Origin: Paenibacillus qinlingensis | GTDB taxonomy: Bacteria > Bacillota > Bacilli > Paenibacillales > NBRC-103111 | NCBI RefSeq assembly: GCF_013204845.1 | Contig: NZ_JABMKY010000001.1 | Span: 124,001 to 188,000, forward strand | DNA: 64,000 nucleotides | Direction of reading: 5' to 3' | In this document: positions 36,400 to 47,003 of the stretch, piece after piece | How the letters are laid out: each line of letters opens with the position of its first letter | How positions within the stretch are numbered: the first letter of the stretch is position 1 | Made by a program: the position numbers and the translations under genes | Notes under the pieces: model-generated | What the model saw: the letters and a program-made list of their open reading frames with translations, nothing else | Databases searched by the model: none | Told to the model about the DNA's origin: nothing

Positions 36400-37408
36400 T
36401 AATATCATCTCCTCCACCACGTGCGATGATGATTTCACCCGATTCTTCTAAACGACGAATCGTAGCAACAATACGGGTTTGTGCTTCTTCGACATCACGC
36501 AATCGAACAGGTCCCATAAATTCCATTTCTTCTTTGAAAGTATCCGCCATACGCTTGGACATGTTTTTGAATAACACATCGCGCACCTCTTCACTTGCAA
36601 CTTTAAGAGATAGCTGCAAATCCGCATTTTCAATGTCGCGGATAATTCGTTGAATGGAACGATTGTCGATATTGACGATATCCTCGAATACGAACATCCG
36701 TTTCTTGATTTCTTCAGCAAGTTCTGGATCTTGTATTTCTAATGAGTCGAGAATCGTACGTTCCGTTCCTCGGTCTACACCATTCAAGATTTGAACGATA
36801 GAAGCAATACCACCAGCATTTGTGTAATCCTGCGTAACAGTCGATGAAAGCTTCTGTTCTAATACGCGTTCAACTTGTGAAATAACTTCCGGTGACGTAC
36901 TGTCCATGAGTGCAATCCGCTTAGCAACATCAGCCTGCTTCTCTTGTTGGAGTGACGACAAGATAATAGATGCTTGCTCAGGTTGCAGATAGGATAAAAC
37001 GAGTGCAATCGTCTGCGAATTCTCATTTTGAATGAAATTAAGAATTTGTGCTGGATCTGCTTTTCGTGCAAAATCAAAAGGCCTTACTTGAAGTGTAGCT
37101 GTCAAGCGATTGATGATATCAAACGCTTTTTGAGAACCTAGTGCCTTTTCCAAAATATCCTTGGCATAGGCAATACCACCTTGAGAAATAAATTCTTGTG
37201 CCAAACAAATTTGGTGAAACTCGGCTAGAATTGAGTCCTTTTCCAACGTGTCTACTTTACGCACATTCGCTATCTCGAGCGTTAATTGTTCAATTTCTTC
37301 TTCACGTAAATGTTTGAAAATTTGTGCAGAAACCTCAGGGCCTAAACTGATCAAAAGAATAGCTGCCTTTTGTCGTCCGGTCAACCCTTGCAAAGCGGCT
37401 CTGGCCAT
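36392..37408 (-). CDS. fliG: Flagellar motor switch protein FliG
   Basis: C-ring protein that contacts the stators and generates torque. 338 residues with the N-terminal LTGRQKAAILLISLGPEVSAQIFKHL segment, middle armadillo-like domain and the C-terminal charged helix region (MAMKRMADTFKEEMEFMGPVR-like). Start ATG at 37408. It lies between fliF, which anchors it, and fliH. Confidence 0.97.
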   Translation of the reverse strand: MARAALQGLTGRQKAAILLISLGPEVSAQIFKHLREEEIEQLTLEIANVRKVDTLEKDSILAEFHQICLAQEFISQGGIAYAKDILEKALGSQKAFDIINRLTATLQVRPFDFARKADPAQILNFIQNENSQTIALVLSYLQPEQASIILSSLQQEKQADVAKRIALMDSTSPEVISQVERVLEQKLSSTVTQDYTNAGGIASIVQILNGVDRGTERTILDSLEIQDPELAEEIKKRMFVFEDIVNIDNRSIQRIIRDIENADLQLSLKVASEEVRDVLFKNMSKRMADTFKEEMEFMGPVRLRDVEEAQTRIVATIRRLEESGEIIIARGGGDDIIV

Positions 37409-37420
37409 ACAAGTGCACCT

Positions 37421-38992
37421 CTATTCGTCTACTAACCAAGTGCGCAGCAAGTTAACAAATTCTTCCGGCCGCTTTCTCGCAAGCGTCTCAAGCTGTTTGC
37501 GCACTTGATTGTCATTCGTTACATTCTCGATATCGATTGTTGGAAGCTCAGCCTTCTGAGAGGCAAGATTCATTTCCTGGTCTAGAAGTTGTTGCGCTGC
37601 TTTCTTACGTTTTCTAATTGCTAATCCGATGATAGCACCTATAGCTAATGCTGCTAGAGCTAATGCTCCATAGGTCAAGTACGTTGATGTCTTAGTCGCA
37701 CTTGCATCCGAAGTTCTAGCAAAAGAATGTGCAAATACAGTAACTTTTTTTTGTAATTCATCGTCTGTATAAGTAGTCTTATTATCAGCAAGGGCAGTTC
37801 TAACGATATTCACAAGTGCATTCTGAATGGCTGTTTTTGTTTCTGCTGTTAACGAATTCGGATCATCTCTTACTGGAGGCTCGATACCGACATTAATACT
37901 TACATCTTTCACTACATAAGGTGTTGAAATAATGTCATTTGTGATACGGTCCACTTCATAATTGACGGTTTTACTGTTTTTCTCTGAATTGGAATTCCCT
38001 GAGTTGGATGCTCCTGGATAGCCAGGAACGTCCGTTTCGCCTGTACCAGGTACACCGCCATTATCCGCACCTTTGTTTTGATAGGACTCATTCGCTTCCT
38101 GCAGAGAGATTTCTATTCCCTTTTGATCAACTTGATTAGGTGCGCGGACAAGTTGTTCCTTCGTTTTCTTTTGATCAAAATTCATAGTTGTAAATACGCT
38201 AACGCTGACTTTATCTCGACCAAACATCATGCCAAGCATAGAGTTGATATTCTTCTGCAAATCATTTCTGAACTGCGTATTAATATCCGTATTTCCCACC
38301 TGAGTATTATTAGATTCTCCACTAAACTTATAGGAGAGTAAATTTTGATCAGATATGGAAATGTTCTCAATCGGAAGATTTTTAATGCTGTGTGAGACCA
38401 AATTGTAAATCGTATCTACTTTAGGTTGATCCAATGAATATCCCTGTTTGATTTGCAGGACAACAGATGCAGTCGCTTTCTCAGCTTGTTGTTGTAAGAA
38501 AGGACCTTCCTCTGGAAGCGAAATATTCACCTTAGAACTTGATATGGCTTGGTTCGCATTAATAAGTTGTTGAAGCTCTCCTTGAATAGCACTTAAGTAT
38601 TTCACTTTAAATTCATTATCCGTGATACCGAATGAACTGCTACCGCTAAAAACTTCAAAACCCAAGGAGCCGTTCTTATTCAATCCTTGCGACTCGACAG
38701 CAAGCTTTACGTTAGCGACTTCACTAGTCGGTACTTCGATACTTTTGCCATCCGCACTCAAATGATAGGGGATTTTAGCTGTATCCAGATATGATTTAAT
38801 ATTTGCAGCATCACTCGGTTGCAATTCTGTATAGGCCAATGAATAGTCAGTCTTGGATAAATTAATACTGATAATTGCAGCTGTTAGTATCAATAGGAAA
38901 ACAGTAGCTATAAAAATAATTTTCGTTGTTTGATTATAACGATTCCAGTATTGCTTCACCTTTTCCCAGTACTGGAGCAGGTTCTCGTTCAC
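37421..38992 (-). CDS. fliF: Flagellar MS-ring protein FliF
   Basis: Forms the membrane ring on which the basal body is built. 523 residues: a cytoplasmic start, membrane helix (about 25-45), ring-building motifs RBM1-3, a low-complexity Gly/Asn/Ser linker (about 295-330), a second membrane helix (about 440-460) and a C-terminal FliG-binding tail. Start GTG at 38992, seven bases after GAGG. Confidence 0.96.
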   Translation of the reverse strand: MNENLLQYWEKVKQYWNRYNQTTKIIFIATVFLLILTAAIISINLSKTDYSLAYTELQPSDAANIKSYLDTAKIPYHLSADGKSIEVPTSEVANVKLAVESQGLNKNGSLGFEVFSGSSSFGITDNEFKVKYLSAIQGELQQLINANQAISSSKVNISLPEEGPFLQQQAEKATASVVLQIKQGYSLDQPKVDTIYNLVSHSIKNLPIENISISDQNLLSYKFSGESNNTQVGNTDINTQFRNDLQKNINSMLGMMFGRDKVSVSVFTTMNFDQKKTKEQLVRAPNQVDQKGIEISLQEANESYQNKGADNGGVPGTGETDVPGYPGASNSGNSNSEKNSKTVNYEVDRITNDIISTPYVVKDVSINVGIEPPVRDDPNSLTAETKTAIQNALVNIVRTALADNKTTYTDDELQKKVTVFAHSFARTSDASATKTSTYLTYGALALAALAIGAIIGLAIRKRKKAAQQLLDQEMNLASQKAELPTIDIENVTNDNQVRKQLETLARKRPEEFVNLLRTWLVDE

Positions 38993-39033
38993 TCAGTCAC
39001 CTCATTGACCCAAATTTAGCAGCATCTCTATAC

Positions 39034-39342
39034 TTAAAGCTGCATTCTCATGATTTCTTGGTACGCCTCTAAAACCTTATTTCTGACTTGTACTGTAAGT
39101 TCAAGTCCCAATGAAGCTTTCTCAGAGGCAATTGTCAATTGATGCACATCGGAAAGTTCACCTTTAATGAAGCTTTCGTTCAACTGATCAACCTGCTTTT
39201 GCTGCACATTCAAATTAGTCATAGCATCATTCAGAAATGAACCAAATTTCTTACCAAGCTCATCTGCTCCCTCACCCGTATTATCCTTGGGAGTAATAGA
39301 ACTCATTATATTAATTGGACTGTAATTAATTTTGTCAATCAT
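39034..39342 (-). CDS. fliE: Flagellar rod adaptor FliE
   Basis: Links the MS ring to the rod. 102 residues with the typical helical segment FGSFLNDAMTNLNVQQKQVDQLNESFIKGEL and the C-terminal helix VQVRNKVLEAYQEIMRMQL. It sits between flgC and fliF. Confidence 0.95.
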   Translation of the reverse strand: MIDKINYSPINIMSSITPKDNTGEGADELGKKFGSFLNDAMTNLNVQQKQVDQLNESFIKGELSDVHQLTIASEKASLGLELTVQVRNKVLEAYQEIMRMQL

Positions 39343-39353
39343 TATGTAACCTC

Positions 39354-39803
39354 CTATCTACCAATTTCCAATGCTTTAGTAATCATCGATTTACTTGCAT
39401 TTAATGCTGTTACATTGGCTTCATAAGATCGCGTTGCAGAGATCATATCAACCATTTCTTTGGCAATATCTACGTTTGGCATATATACAAACCCATTCGT
39501 ATCTGCATCGGGATGTGAAGGATTATAAACTTGCTTTAATGGAGAGTTATCTTCAAATATTTTATTTACTCTTACACCCTCACCCGTTCCATCCGCCATT
39601 GCAGAGTTAAGCGATTGTGCAAAGCTGGGTTGGGACTTCGTTTCAAATGAGACTAACTTTCTCGTATATGGCACCCATTTACCATCTACAAATTTCGCTC
39701 TCGTAGTATCGGCATTGGCTATATTGGAGGATACAACATCCATACGCAATCGTTGTGCAGTTAATGCTGATGAACTTATGTCAAATCCGTTAGTAAGTCT
39801 CAT
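39354..39803 (-). CDS. flgC: Flagellar proximal rod protein FlgC
   Basis: 149-residue rod subunit. The N-terminal SSALTAQRLRMDVVSSNIANADTTR and the C-terminal VDIAKEMVDMISATRSYEANVTALNASKSM are the paired helices typical of rod and hook proteins. It follows flgB by six bases. Confidence 0.96.
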   Translation of the reverse strand: MRLTNGFDISSSALTAQRLRMDVVSSNIANADTTRAKFVDGKWVPYTRKLVSFETKSQPSFAQSLNSAMADGTGEGVRVNKIFEDNSPLKQVYNPSHPDADTNGFVYMPNVDIAKEMVDMISATRSYEANVTALNASKSMITKALEIGR

Positions 39804-39809
39804 TTCTTA

Positions 39810-40217
39810 TTACTTACCCCCTAAGACTGTGTGCATTTTTTTGAAGTCGCTGTTCAATTGTTGAATCATTGCATTGTATTTAAGCTGGTTTTTAGCCATT
39901 AATGACATTTCATAGTCCATATCGACATTATTCATGTTTGTGTTGATTGCTGTCGAATCGTCTGTTTTCACTTCGGAATTCGGTAACTTTGATGTATTAC
40001 CTATAACGAAATGCCTGGGGTCAGTGCGATATCCTGATATAGCAGGAGTTCCCGCACTCATCTGATTTTGCAATAGCTCTTCAAACACAACATCAGCACG
40101 TTTAAAGTTAGGGGTATCCACATTGGCAATGTTATTCGCTACCACCTTTTGTCTTAGCGTCGATGCATCCAGCGAACGCTCCATTAATTTCCAACTTGGC
40201 TTGTCCAATAAAGACAT
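39810..40217 (-). CDS. flgB: Flagellar proximal rod protein FlgB
   Basis: First gene of the fla/che operon. 135 residues with LDASTLRQKVVANNIANVDTPNFKR and a C-terminal amphipathic helix. Upstream lie a promoter-like sequence with an overlapping palindrome and the codY terminator. Start ATG at 40217, behind GAGGGGA. Confidence 0.96.
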   Translation of the reverse strand: MSLLDKPSWKLMERSLDASTLRQKVVANNIANVDTPNFKRADVVFEELLQNQMSAGTPAISGYRTDPRHFVIGNTSKLPNSEVKTDDSTAINTNMNNVDMDYEMSLMAKNQLKYNAMIQQLNSDFKKMHTVLGGK

Positions 40218-40309
40218 GAACGATTCCCCTCACTTATAATAGTTAGTAAGTACTTCAACAGACTAAGATTTGATTCCTTCTTATTTCGACATTATTCTCG
40301 AATTCCGAT

Positions 40310-40341
40310 ACAAAATAGTTCTATATGTAGAATTTTGTAAA
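40310..40341 (-). promoter_or_regulatory. Putative fla/che promoter with overlapping palindrome
   Basis: TTTACA (40341-40336) and TATTTT (40317-40312) are 18 bases apart on the minus strand, about 95 bases before flgB. An imperfect palindrome (ACAAAA-TAG-TTCTA, four bases, TAGAA-TTTTGT; 40310-40338) covers the spacer and most of both promoter boxes, the classic placement of a repressor site. The binding protein is unknown; it does not match the CodY consensus well. Confidence 0.5.
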
Positions 40342-40391
40342 CCTTTGACTTATACTCTTTATCATCTAAGATATTACGATAAGTTACAATA

Positions 40392-40427
40392 AGAAAAAAG
40401 CCCTATCTTTTTACCAGATAGGGCTTT
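40392..40427 (-). terminator. Intrinsic terminator after codY
   Basis: AAAGCCCTATCT and AGATAGGGCTTT are perfect 12-base arms around a seven-base loop, followed by T-rich sequence on the transcribed strand. It separates codY from the fla/che promoter region. Confidence 0.9.
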
Positions 40428-40438
40428 CCCATTTAACA

Positions 40439-41224
40439 TTATAATTTTGACTTCATTTGTTCGATACTCTGCATCAGTTGTTCATTTAAAATACGGATAT
40501 AAGTGCCTTTCATACCTAGTGATCGCGTTTCAATCACGCCAGCACTTTCCAGTTTACGCAGTGCATTTACAATAACAGAACGAGTTATACCCACACGATC
40601 TGCAATTTTACTCGCCACCAGCAATCCTTCCTTGCCGTCCAGCTCTTCAAAAATATGTTCAACAGCTTCCATTTCACTGAAAGACAATGAGCCAATGGCA
40701 ACTTGAACCACTGCTTTACTGCGAGCTTCCTCTTCAATTTCTTCCGCGCGTTCTCTCAATATCTCCATAGCAATTACCGTTGAACCATATTCTGCAAGAA
40801 CCAGATCATCATCAATAAAGTGACCTTCGCTTCGACTTAGAATCAAAGTGCCCAAACGATCGCCCCCACCAATAATCGGCACTAAAGTTGTATGCGTCGC
40901 TGGAAACATATCTTTCATCTGGTCTGTATAATAAAAATACGGGCTGTCTGGCTCTGATGTAGATGAAGTTTCTTCAATTTTCAGCAATAAATTATTAGAT
41001 TCAATCGGAAATCTGCGTTCGATTAGAATCGTTTGATTCATTTCTGGAGATACAGGATCATTCGTAACCGCGTAGCCTAAAATTTTCCCTTTACGGCTAA
41101 CCACATATATATTTGCGATAACGACATCTCTTAGTACTTCTGCCATATCCATAAAGCTAACCGCATTGCCCGCTTCTTTTTGGAGCAAACGATTCAGCCT
41201 TCTTGTTTTATTTAATAAACTCAT
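40439..41224 (-). CDS. codY: GTP- and branched-chain-amino-acid-sensing repressor CodY
   Basis: Global regulator of nutrient-limited gene expression. 261 residues: an N-terminal GAF domain that senses branched-chain amino acids, and a C-terminal winged helix with the recognition segment [22 protein letters not shown] start at ATG 41224 ([15 protein letters not shown]) seven bases after AGGAGG, matching family length. It follows hslU by 36 bases and precedes the fla/che operon, which CodY represses in Bacillus subtilis. Confidence 0.97.
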   Translation of the reverse strand: MSLLNKTRRLNRLLQKEAGNAVSFMDMAEVLRDVVIANIYVVSRKGKILGYAVTNDPVSPEMNQTILIERRFPIESNNLLLKIEETSSTSEPDSPYFYYTDQMKDMFPATHTTLVPIIGGGDRLGTLILSRSEGHFIDDDLVLAEYGSTVIAMEILRERAEEIEEEARSKAVVQVAIGSLSFSEMEAVEHIFEELDGKEGLLVASKIADRVGITRSVIVNALRKLESAGVIETRSLGMKGTYIRILNEQLMQSIEQMKSKL

Positions 41225-41260
41225 GTAACTGCCTCCTACTAACTGCAACCTGCTTATTTC

Positions 41261-42658
41261 TTATAAGATATACTGACTTAAATCTCTATTTTGAACAATA
41301 CTGCTTAGTTTCTCGCGTACATAAGCTGGATTGATCACTAGTGACTCTAATGTGATTTCGGGTGCTTCGAAAGATAAATCTTCCAGCAATTTTTCTAAAA
41401 TTGTATGTAAACGACGAGCTCCAATATTTTCTGTTTGTTGATTTACTTCAACCGCAATACGAGCAATTTCATAAATAGCTTCCTCTGCAAACTCAACCGT
41501 TATACCTTCAGTTTGCAACAAAGCTGTATATTGTTTAGTCAAGGCATTTTTAGGCTCCGTTAAAATTGAAACAAAGTCTTCTAATGTTAAATCGCTTAGC
41601 TCGACTCGAATTGGGAATCTGCCCTGTAGTTCCGGAATGAGATCAGATGGCTTGGCAATATGAAAAGCTCCTGCCCCAATAAATAACACATAATCCGTTT
41701 TTACAGAACCGTACTTCGTCACAACCGTGGAACCCTCTACGATAGGTAAGATGTCCCTTTGAACGCCCTCACGCGAAATATCCGGTCCACTACCGCCGCG
41801 GCTGCTGCTTGCTATTTTATCAATTTCATCTATAAAAATAATACCACTTTGCTCAGCACGGTTAATCGATTCCTGAATGACATCATCCATATCAATTAAC
41901 TTCTGCGCTTCCTCTTGTGTTAGAACTTTCCTAGCTTCTTTCACAAGCAATTTTCGTTTTTTCATCTTTTTGGGCAGCAGACTTCCGAACATTTCTTGCA
42001 TATTCATTCCTGCTTGTTCATTACCTTGACCGCCAAGCATATCAAGCATCGATGGTGTTGCGTCTTCCACTTCAATTTCCACATGATCATTTTCTAATTT
42101 ACCATTGGATAATTGCTCGGCGACTTGAGCTCTTTTAGAAGCCAGATTTGAATCAGGCGGCGTCTCTTCTTGCTCATCTTTATTTTGCCCGCCAAACAAC
42201 ATCTCAAGCGGGTTACGCTGTGTTTTGGCACGTGTAGGACTCGGAGCAAGTAAAGTAACTAATCGCTCATTAGCAAGCTTCTCTGCACGATCCTTGACCT
42301 TTTCCATTCGTTCCGCTTTAACCATACGTACTGATGTCTCAACCAAGTCACGTACCATCGATTCTACATCACGGCCCACATAGCCCACTTCTGTGAATTT
42401 CGTCGCTTCAACTTTAATAAAAGGTGCGCCAACCAGCTTCGCAAGTCTCCGCGCAATTTCTGTTTTCCCAACTCCAGTAGGTCCAATCATGAGGATGTTT
42501 TTCGGTACAATTTCATCTCTCATGCTTTCGTCAACCAGATTTCTCCGATAACGGTTCCGCAGTGCGATCGCAACAGATTTCTTTGCTTTTTTCTGCCCCA
42601 CAATGTATCGATCCAGTTCTTGGACAATTTGCTTAGGGGTAAGAGAGCTATTTGCCAT
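41261..42658 (-). CDS. hslU: ATP-dependent protease ATPase subunit HslU (ClpY)
   Basis: Unfolds proteins and feeds them into the HslV chamber. 465 residues with Walker [10 protein letters not shown] at 59-67, a large I domain, Walker [11 protein letters not shown], and sensor and C-terminal motifs; the last residues QYIL are the conserved tail that opens HslV. I start at ATG 42658 behind AGGAGG. It lies between hslV and codY. Confidence 0.96.
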   Translation of the reverse strand: MANSSLTPKQIVQELDRYIVGQKKAKKSVAIALRNRYRRNLVDESMRDEIVPKNILMIGPTGVGKTEIARRLAKLVGAPFIKVEATKFTEVGYVGRDVESMVRDLVETSVRMVKAERMEKVKDRAEKLANERLVTLLAPSPTRAKTQRNPLEMLFGGQNKDEQEETPPDSNLASKRAQVAEQLSNGKLENDHVEIEVEDATPSMLDMLGGQGNEQAGMNMQEMFGSLLPKKMKKRKLLVKEARKVLTQEEAQKLIDMDDVIQESINRAEQSGIIFIDEIDKIASSSRGGSGPDISREGVQRDILPIVEGSTVVTKYGSVKTDYVLFIGAGAFHIAKPSDLIPELQGRFPIRVELSDLTLEDFVSILTEPKNALTKQYTALLQTEGITVEFAEEAIYEIARIAVEVNQQTENIGARRLHTILEKLLEDLSFEAPEITLESLVINPAYVREKLSSIVQNRDLSQYIL

Positions 42659-42745
42659 ATGTGATACCCTCCTTAAATGTAGGCTAAAGTTCATTGATCA
42701 ATTGAGAGCGTGTGCTAATCTTCCTATGTAAACATACGTTCTAGT

Positions 42746-43300
42746 CTATTCAATCTCTTCAACAATAATATTATGGTTGGTAAACACACAAATTTCAGCT
42801 GCTGTCGTCAACGCTGCATGAGCAATTTCCTTCGCACTCAGTTGCGGTGCATGTCGATAGAGCGCTCTACCTGCTGATAGTGCAAAACTACCGCCAGAGC
42901 CAATGGCCAGGATGCCATCATCTGGTTCAATAACTTCTCCATTACCGGACAGCAGCAAAAGTCCCGAAGCATCCATGACGATCATCATGGCTTCCAGTCT
43001 CCGCAACACACGATCTTGACGCCAATCTTTCGTTAGCTCAACTGCAGCACGCTGAAGATTACCATGGTGTTCTTCCAGCTTGCCTTCAAACTTCTCAAAG
43101 AGTGTTATCGCATCCGCAACCGAACCGGCGAAACCAGCAATGACTTTCCCTCTATGTAAACGCCGTACTTTTTTGGCCGTGCTCTTCATGATCATGCTAT
43201 TGCCGAATGTCACTTGACCATCACCGGCTATAGCTCCCTTACCTTGATGACGAATTGCAAAAATCGTTGTCGCATGAAACGTTGCTTGATTGGGTTCCAT
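42746..43300 (-). CDS. hslV: ATP-dependent protease peptidase subunit HslV (ClpQ/CodW)
   Basis: Proteasome-like peptidase that partners HslU. 184 residues with the family core [24 protein letters not shown]. The N-terminal nucleophile (Thr in most, Ser in Bacillus subtilis CodW) must be exposed, but here the frame begins [12 protein letters not shown], so the candidate Thr residues T7, T11 and T12 lie behind an extension. The start ATG at 43300 has GAGGGG nine bases upstream and there is no alternative. Either processing occurs or the nucleophile assignment differs. A promoter and leader hairpin precede it. Confidence 0.94.
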   Translation of the reverse strand: MEPNQATFHATTIFAIRHQGKGAIAGDGQVTFGNSMIMKSTAKKVRRLHRGKVIAGFAGSVADAITLFEKFEGKLEEHHGNLQRAAVELTKDWRQDRVLRRLEAMMIVMDASGLLLLSGNGEVIEPDDGILAIGSGGSFALSAGRALYRHAPQLSAKEIAHAALTTAAEICVFTNHNIIVEEIE

Positions 43301-43375
43301 TTCGATTCACCCCTCTATAAGAATCAGTTCCGTTAAGAGATCTCTCCATGCCTATGGGTCGCAAAAATGAGAGAA

Positions 43376-43419
43376 ACCTCTAGCGAGGTCTAAAGGTTGA
43401 GTAGACCGCATCTAGAGGT
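43376..43419 (-). promoter_or_regulatory. Hairpin in the hslV leader
   Basis: ACCTCTAG/CTAGAGGT form an outer eight-pair stem and GGTCTA/TAGACC an inner six-pair stem around a nine-base loop; the transcribed strand continues TTTCTCTCATTTTT, an interrupted U-rich tail. It lies between the promoter and hslV, so it may be an attenuator. A second small palindrome, AGAGATCTCT, follows it. Confidence 0.5.
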
Positions 43420-43464
43420 AAATGTATGATTAAACGAATGAAAAATGCAATAAAACATTAATTT

Positions 43465-43494
43465 ATAGTAACACAGTGCATCATCTCATGACAA
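43465..43494 (-). promoter_or_regulatory. Sigma-A promoter of hslV-hslU-codY
   Basis: TTGTCA (43494-43489) and TACTAT (43470-43465) are 18 bases apart on the minus strand, with a TG two bases before the -10 (extended -10). The -35 lies two bases after the trmFO stop. Confidence 0.65.
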
Positions 43495-43495
43495 C

Positions 43496-44812
43496 TTATT
43501 CAGCGATTGTTTTCTCAAAATTCTGAATACTCTCCAAAGCACGGTTAGCCAGCTTTTCGTATTTTTCTTTTTTATTCCGAATACGTTCTGGCAGAGCAGG
43601 TAGCAAACCAAAATTTGCATTCATCGGCTGGAAATGTTTAAAGTCTGCGGTTGTAATATACTGTGCCATACTTCCTAATGTCGTTTCAGCTGGCAAGATT
43701 ACACAATCTTGTCCTTTCGCCATTCGACCTGCATTTAGTCCAGCAATCAAGCCCGAAGCAGCCGATTCAACATACCCCTCAACACCTGTCATTTGACCAG
43801 CAAAGAAAAGATTTTCACGACGCTTGTATTGATAGGTAGGTTCTAACAGCCTAGGCGAGTTAATGAACGTATTACGATGCATAACGCCATAACGGACGAA
43901 TTCAGCCTGTTCTAAACCAGGGATTAGCTGCAGCACACGTTTCTGCTCTCCCCACTTCAAATGCGTTTGGAAACCTACCAAGTTGTATAGAGTACCAGCT
44001 GCATTATCTTGACGAAGCTGCACAACGGCGTGCGGCATTTTACCCGTATGCGGATTGATTAAGCCCACAGGCTTCATCGGTCCGAACAACACAGTTTGTT
44101 TACCGCGTTTCGCCATTACTTCTAATGGCATACATCCTTCAAAATAAATCTCTTTCTCAAATTCCTTTAATTCTGCAACTTCAGCTGTAATAAGAGCCTC
44201 GTAGAACACATTGAACTCTTCTTCCGTCATCGGACAGTTCAAGTATGCCGCTTCCCCTTTGTCATATCGAGAAGCTAGGTATACCTTATTCATATCTATG
44301 GAATCTTTCTCCACAATAGGTGCAGCCGCATCATAAAAGTATAAATACTCTTCACCCATTAAAGCTTTGAGTTCTGCAGCTAAATCAGGTGATGTCAGTG
44401 GCCCTGTGGCAACTACTGTGATTCCCTCAGGCAGTGTTTGAAGCTCCTCATTGCGAACTTCAATTAGTGGGTGATTGCGTAATGTGTTGGTTACTGCTTG
44501 AGAGAACCCATCACGATCAACCGCCAAAGCGCCTCCAGCAGGTACGGCATGCTCGTCAGCACAAGCTAGAATGAGAGAGTCCATCCGTCTCATCTCTTCT
44601 TTTAGAACACCAACTGCATTCGTCAGTCCATTAGACCGTAGAGAGTTGCTGCATACAAGTTCAGCGAACTGATCCGTTATATGAGCAGGAGTTTTCCTTA
44701 CATTACGCATTTCATATAAAGTAACAGGCACGCCTTGACGGGCAATTTGCCATGCGGCTTCACTACCTGCCAATCCTGCGCCGATGACTGTTACTCTTTG
44801 ATTTTCTGGCAA
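43496..44812 (-). CDS. trmFO: tRNA uridine-54 methyltransferase TrmFO (folate-dependent)
   Basis: Makes ribothymidine at position 54 of tRNA using methylene-tetrahydrofolate and FAD. 438 residues with the FAD motif [11 protein letters not shown] at the N-terminus and the conserved [23 protein letters not shown] segment containing a Cys. Start is TTG at 44812 seven bases after GAGGTG. It follows topA by 12 bases, as in Bacillus. The xerC (codV) gene that follows trmFO in Bacillus subtilis is not present here. Confidence 0.97.
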   Translation of the reverse strand: MPENQRVTVIGAGLAGSEAAWQIARQGVPVTLYEMRNVRKTPAHITDQFAELVCSNSLRSNGLTNAVGVLKEEMRRMDSLILACADEHAVPAGGALAVDRDGFSQAVTNTLRNHPLIEVRNEELQTLPEGITVVATGPLTSPDLAAELKALMGEEYLYFYDAAAPIVEKDSIDMNKVYLASRYDKGEAAYLNCPMTEEEFNVFYEALITAEVAELKEFEKEIYFEGCMPLEVMAKRGKQTVLFGPMKPVGLINPHTGKMPHAVVQLRQDNAAGTLYNLVGFQTHLKWGEQKRVLQLIPGLEQAEFVRYGVMHRNTFINSPRLLEPTYQYKRRENLFFAGQMTGVEGYVESAASGLIAGLNAGRMAKGQDCVILPAETTLGSMAQYITTADFKHFQPMNANFGLLPALPERIRNKKEKYEKLANRALESIQNFEKTIAE

Positions 44813-44824
44813 AATCAGACACCT

Positions 44825-46933
44825 CTAATCTTTCATATCATCTGTGTGATCGGATTCGTCAACAGCCTCTTCCTTATGATCACATTGTGTACATTGAATC
44901 ATAACCCCGTTCTTGCTTCGCTTCTCAATCATCATTGAGCTGCAAACTGGACATGGCCGATTGACCGGTTTATCCCAGGAAACAAAATCACAAGTTGGAT
45001 ACTGATCACAACCGTAGAATACGCGCCCCTTTTTGCTTCTGCGCTCGACTATTTTACCAGTGTGACAAGTTGGGCAAGTAACGCCGATATCCTTAATGAT
45101 TGGTTTCGTATTCCGGCAGTCTGGGAAACCAGAACATGCTAGGAATTTACCGAAACGACCCATTTTATATACAAGATGCTTTCCGCATTTCTCGCATATT
45201 TCATCCGAAACTTCATCTTGAATCTCAATTTCTTTCATTTCTTCTTCTGCAAACTCTAAACGCTTTTCAAAGGAAGTATAGAAGGTATCCAGGACTCGAA
45301 CCCAATCCTCTTTCCCTTCTTCAACAAAGTCCAACTCTTCTTCCATATGTGCTGTGAACTCAATATCTAGAATTTCAGGGAAAAACTCTTGCATCAATTG
45401 GATCACGAGTTCACCTAGCTCTGTCGGCACGAATTTCTTCTCTTCGATCGCCACATAGCCACGCTTCTGTATCGTTTCTAACGTTGGTGCGTACGTACTT
45501 GGTCGCCCAATACCCATTTCCTCAAGAGCACGAACTAAACGTGCCTCTGTATACCTTGGGGGTGGTTGTGTAAAGTGCTGCTTCGGTTCTACGCTTTGCT
45601 TCGGCAATGAATCGCCTTTTGACAGTGGAGGCAGCAGTTTATCTTCTTCTGTTGTCCCGTCATCATTGCTTTCGACATATACTTTCATGAAGCCAGCGAA
45701 TTTCATTTTGGAACCATTCGCTCTAAATATGGTCTCTCCTGCGTTCAAATCAATCGTCATTGTATCCAGAATCGCGGACGCCATTTGGCTTGCAACAAAG
45801 CGATCCCATACGAGCTTGTACAATCGGTACTGATCTTTACTCAAGAACGCTTTCATTTGATCAGGTTCTCGAAGCACGGAAGTTGGTCGAATCCCTTCAT
45901 GCGCATCTTGTGCATTCGCATTTTTCTTCAAATACTGACGAGGCGTTTCAGGGTAAAAAGTCGGACCGTATTTCGTCATAATAAAGTCTTTGGCTTCTTC
46001 TTGGGCAATCGGAGAAATCCGCGTAGAATCCGTACGCATATAGGTAATTAAACCGACGGTGCCTTCTTTTCCTAAATCGATACCTTCATATAATTGCTGC
46101 GCCACAGACATCGTTTTGGAAGCACGGAAATTCAGTTTACGTGCCGCTTCCTGTTGCATGGAGCTTGTAATAAAAGGCGGGGAAGGGTTACGTTGACGTT
46201 CTTTCTCTTTTACTTCTTTCACGGTAAACGCTTCGTTGCCCATTGCGGCAAGAATCAAATCCACATCTTCTTGTGAGTGCAGTTCTTTTTTCTCACCATT
46301 ATGACTATGATACTTAGCTTCAAATACAGTTTTGCCTGCATCAAGAACTGCTGTAATGGACCAGTACTCTTCTGGTTCAAACGCTTTAATTTCATTCTCA
46401 CGGTCTTGAATTAACTTAACCGCTACCGATTGTACACGACCAGCTGACAGTCCTTTCTTTACTTTTTTCCAAAGCAAAGGACTGATTTTGTAACCAACAA
46501 GTCGATCCAGAATTCGGCGTGCTTGTTGAGCATTTACTAAATCTTGATTGATGCGTCTAGGCGTTTTAAATGCATCTTTAACGGCTTCTTTCGTAATCTC
46601 ATTAAACACAACACGACAAAGTTCATCTGGTCCCACGTCTAGATAATGGGCTAAATGCCAAGCAATCGCTTCACCTTCGCGATCCGGATCCGCCGCTAGA
46701 TATATTTTTTTCACTTTTTTACTTGCGTCTTTAAGTTCTTTAAGGATAGAACCTTTTCCACGTATCGTTATGTATTTAGGCTCAAAGTTACGATCGACTT
46801 CTACGCCAATTTGGCTTTTCGGAAGGTCGCGAATATGACCCATCGATGCTTTCACGATGAACTTACTGCCTAAATATTTGCCGATGGTTTTGGCTTTTGC
46901 TGGTGACTCTACAATGACTAACGAATCTGCCAT
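44825..46933 (-). CDS. topA: DNA topoisomerase I
   Basis: Relaxes negative supercoils. 702 residues: Toprim domain ([24 protein letters not shown]), the active-site Tyr in [11 protein letters not shown], and a C-terminal tail with three four-Cys zinc ribbons ([24 protein letters not shown] each with a second Cys pair). I use ATG 46933 ([15 protein letters not shown]), eleven bases after GGGGAGG. It precedes trmFO. Confidence 0.97.
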   Translation of the reverse strand: MADSLVIVESPAKAKTIGKYLGSKFIVKASMGHIRDLPKSQIGVEVDRNFEPKYITIRGKGSILKELKDASKKVKKIYLAADPDREGEAIAWHLAHYLDVGPDELCRVVFNEITKEAVKDAFKTPRRINQDLVNAQQARRILDRLVGYKISPLLWKKVKKGLSAGRVQSVAVKLIQDRENEIKAFEPEEYWSITAVLDAGKTVFEAKYHSHNGEKKELHSQEDVDLILAAMGNEAFTVKEVKEKERQRNPSPPFITSSMQQEAARKLNFRASKTMSVAQQLYEGIDLGKEGTVGLITYMRTDSTRISPIAQEEAKDFIMTKYGPTFYPETPRQYLKKNANAQDAHEGIRPTSVLREPDQMKAFLSKDQYRLYKLVWDRFVASQMASAILDTMTIDLNAGETIFRANGSKMKFAGFMKVYVESNDDGTTEEDKLLPPLSKGDSLPKQSVEPKQHFTQPPPRYTEARLVRALEEMGIGRPSTYAPTLETIQKRGYVAIEEKKFVPTELGELVIQLMQEFFPEILDIEFTAHMEEELDFVEEGKEDWVRVLDTFYTSFEKRLEFAEEEMKEIEIQDEVSDEICEKCGKHLVYKMGRFGKFLACSGFPDCRNTKPIIKDIGVTCPTCHTGKIVERRSKKGRVFYGCDQYPTCDFVSWDKPVNRPCPVCSSMMIEKRSKNGVMIQCTQCDHKEEAVDESDHTDDMKD

Positions 46934-47003
46934 GGTTCGTCCTTCCTCCCCTCTTGGTTTCAAGGTAAGTTTACTTGGCGAGAAGCAAAACTTCGTGATT
47001 AGC

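Noticed and set aside
40310..40338. CodY box at the fla/che promoter
   Set aside because: The palindrome has the right location, but it fits the AATTTTCWGAAAATT consensus poorly. I keep it as an unassigned operator.
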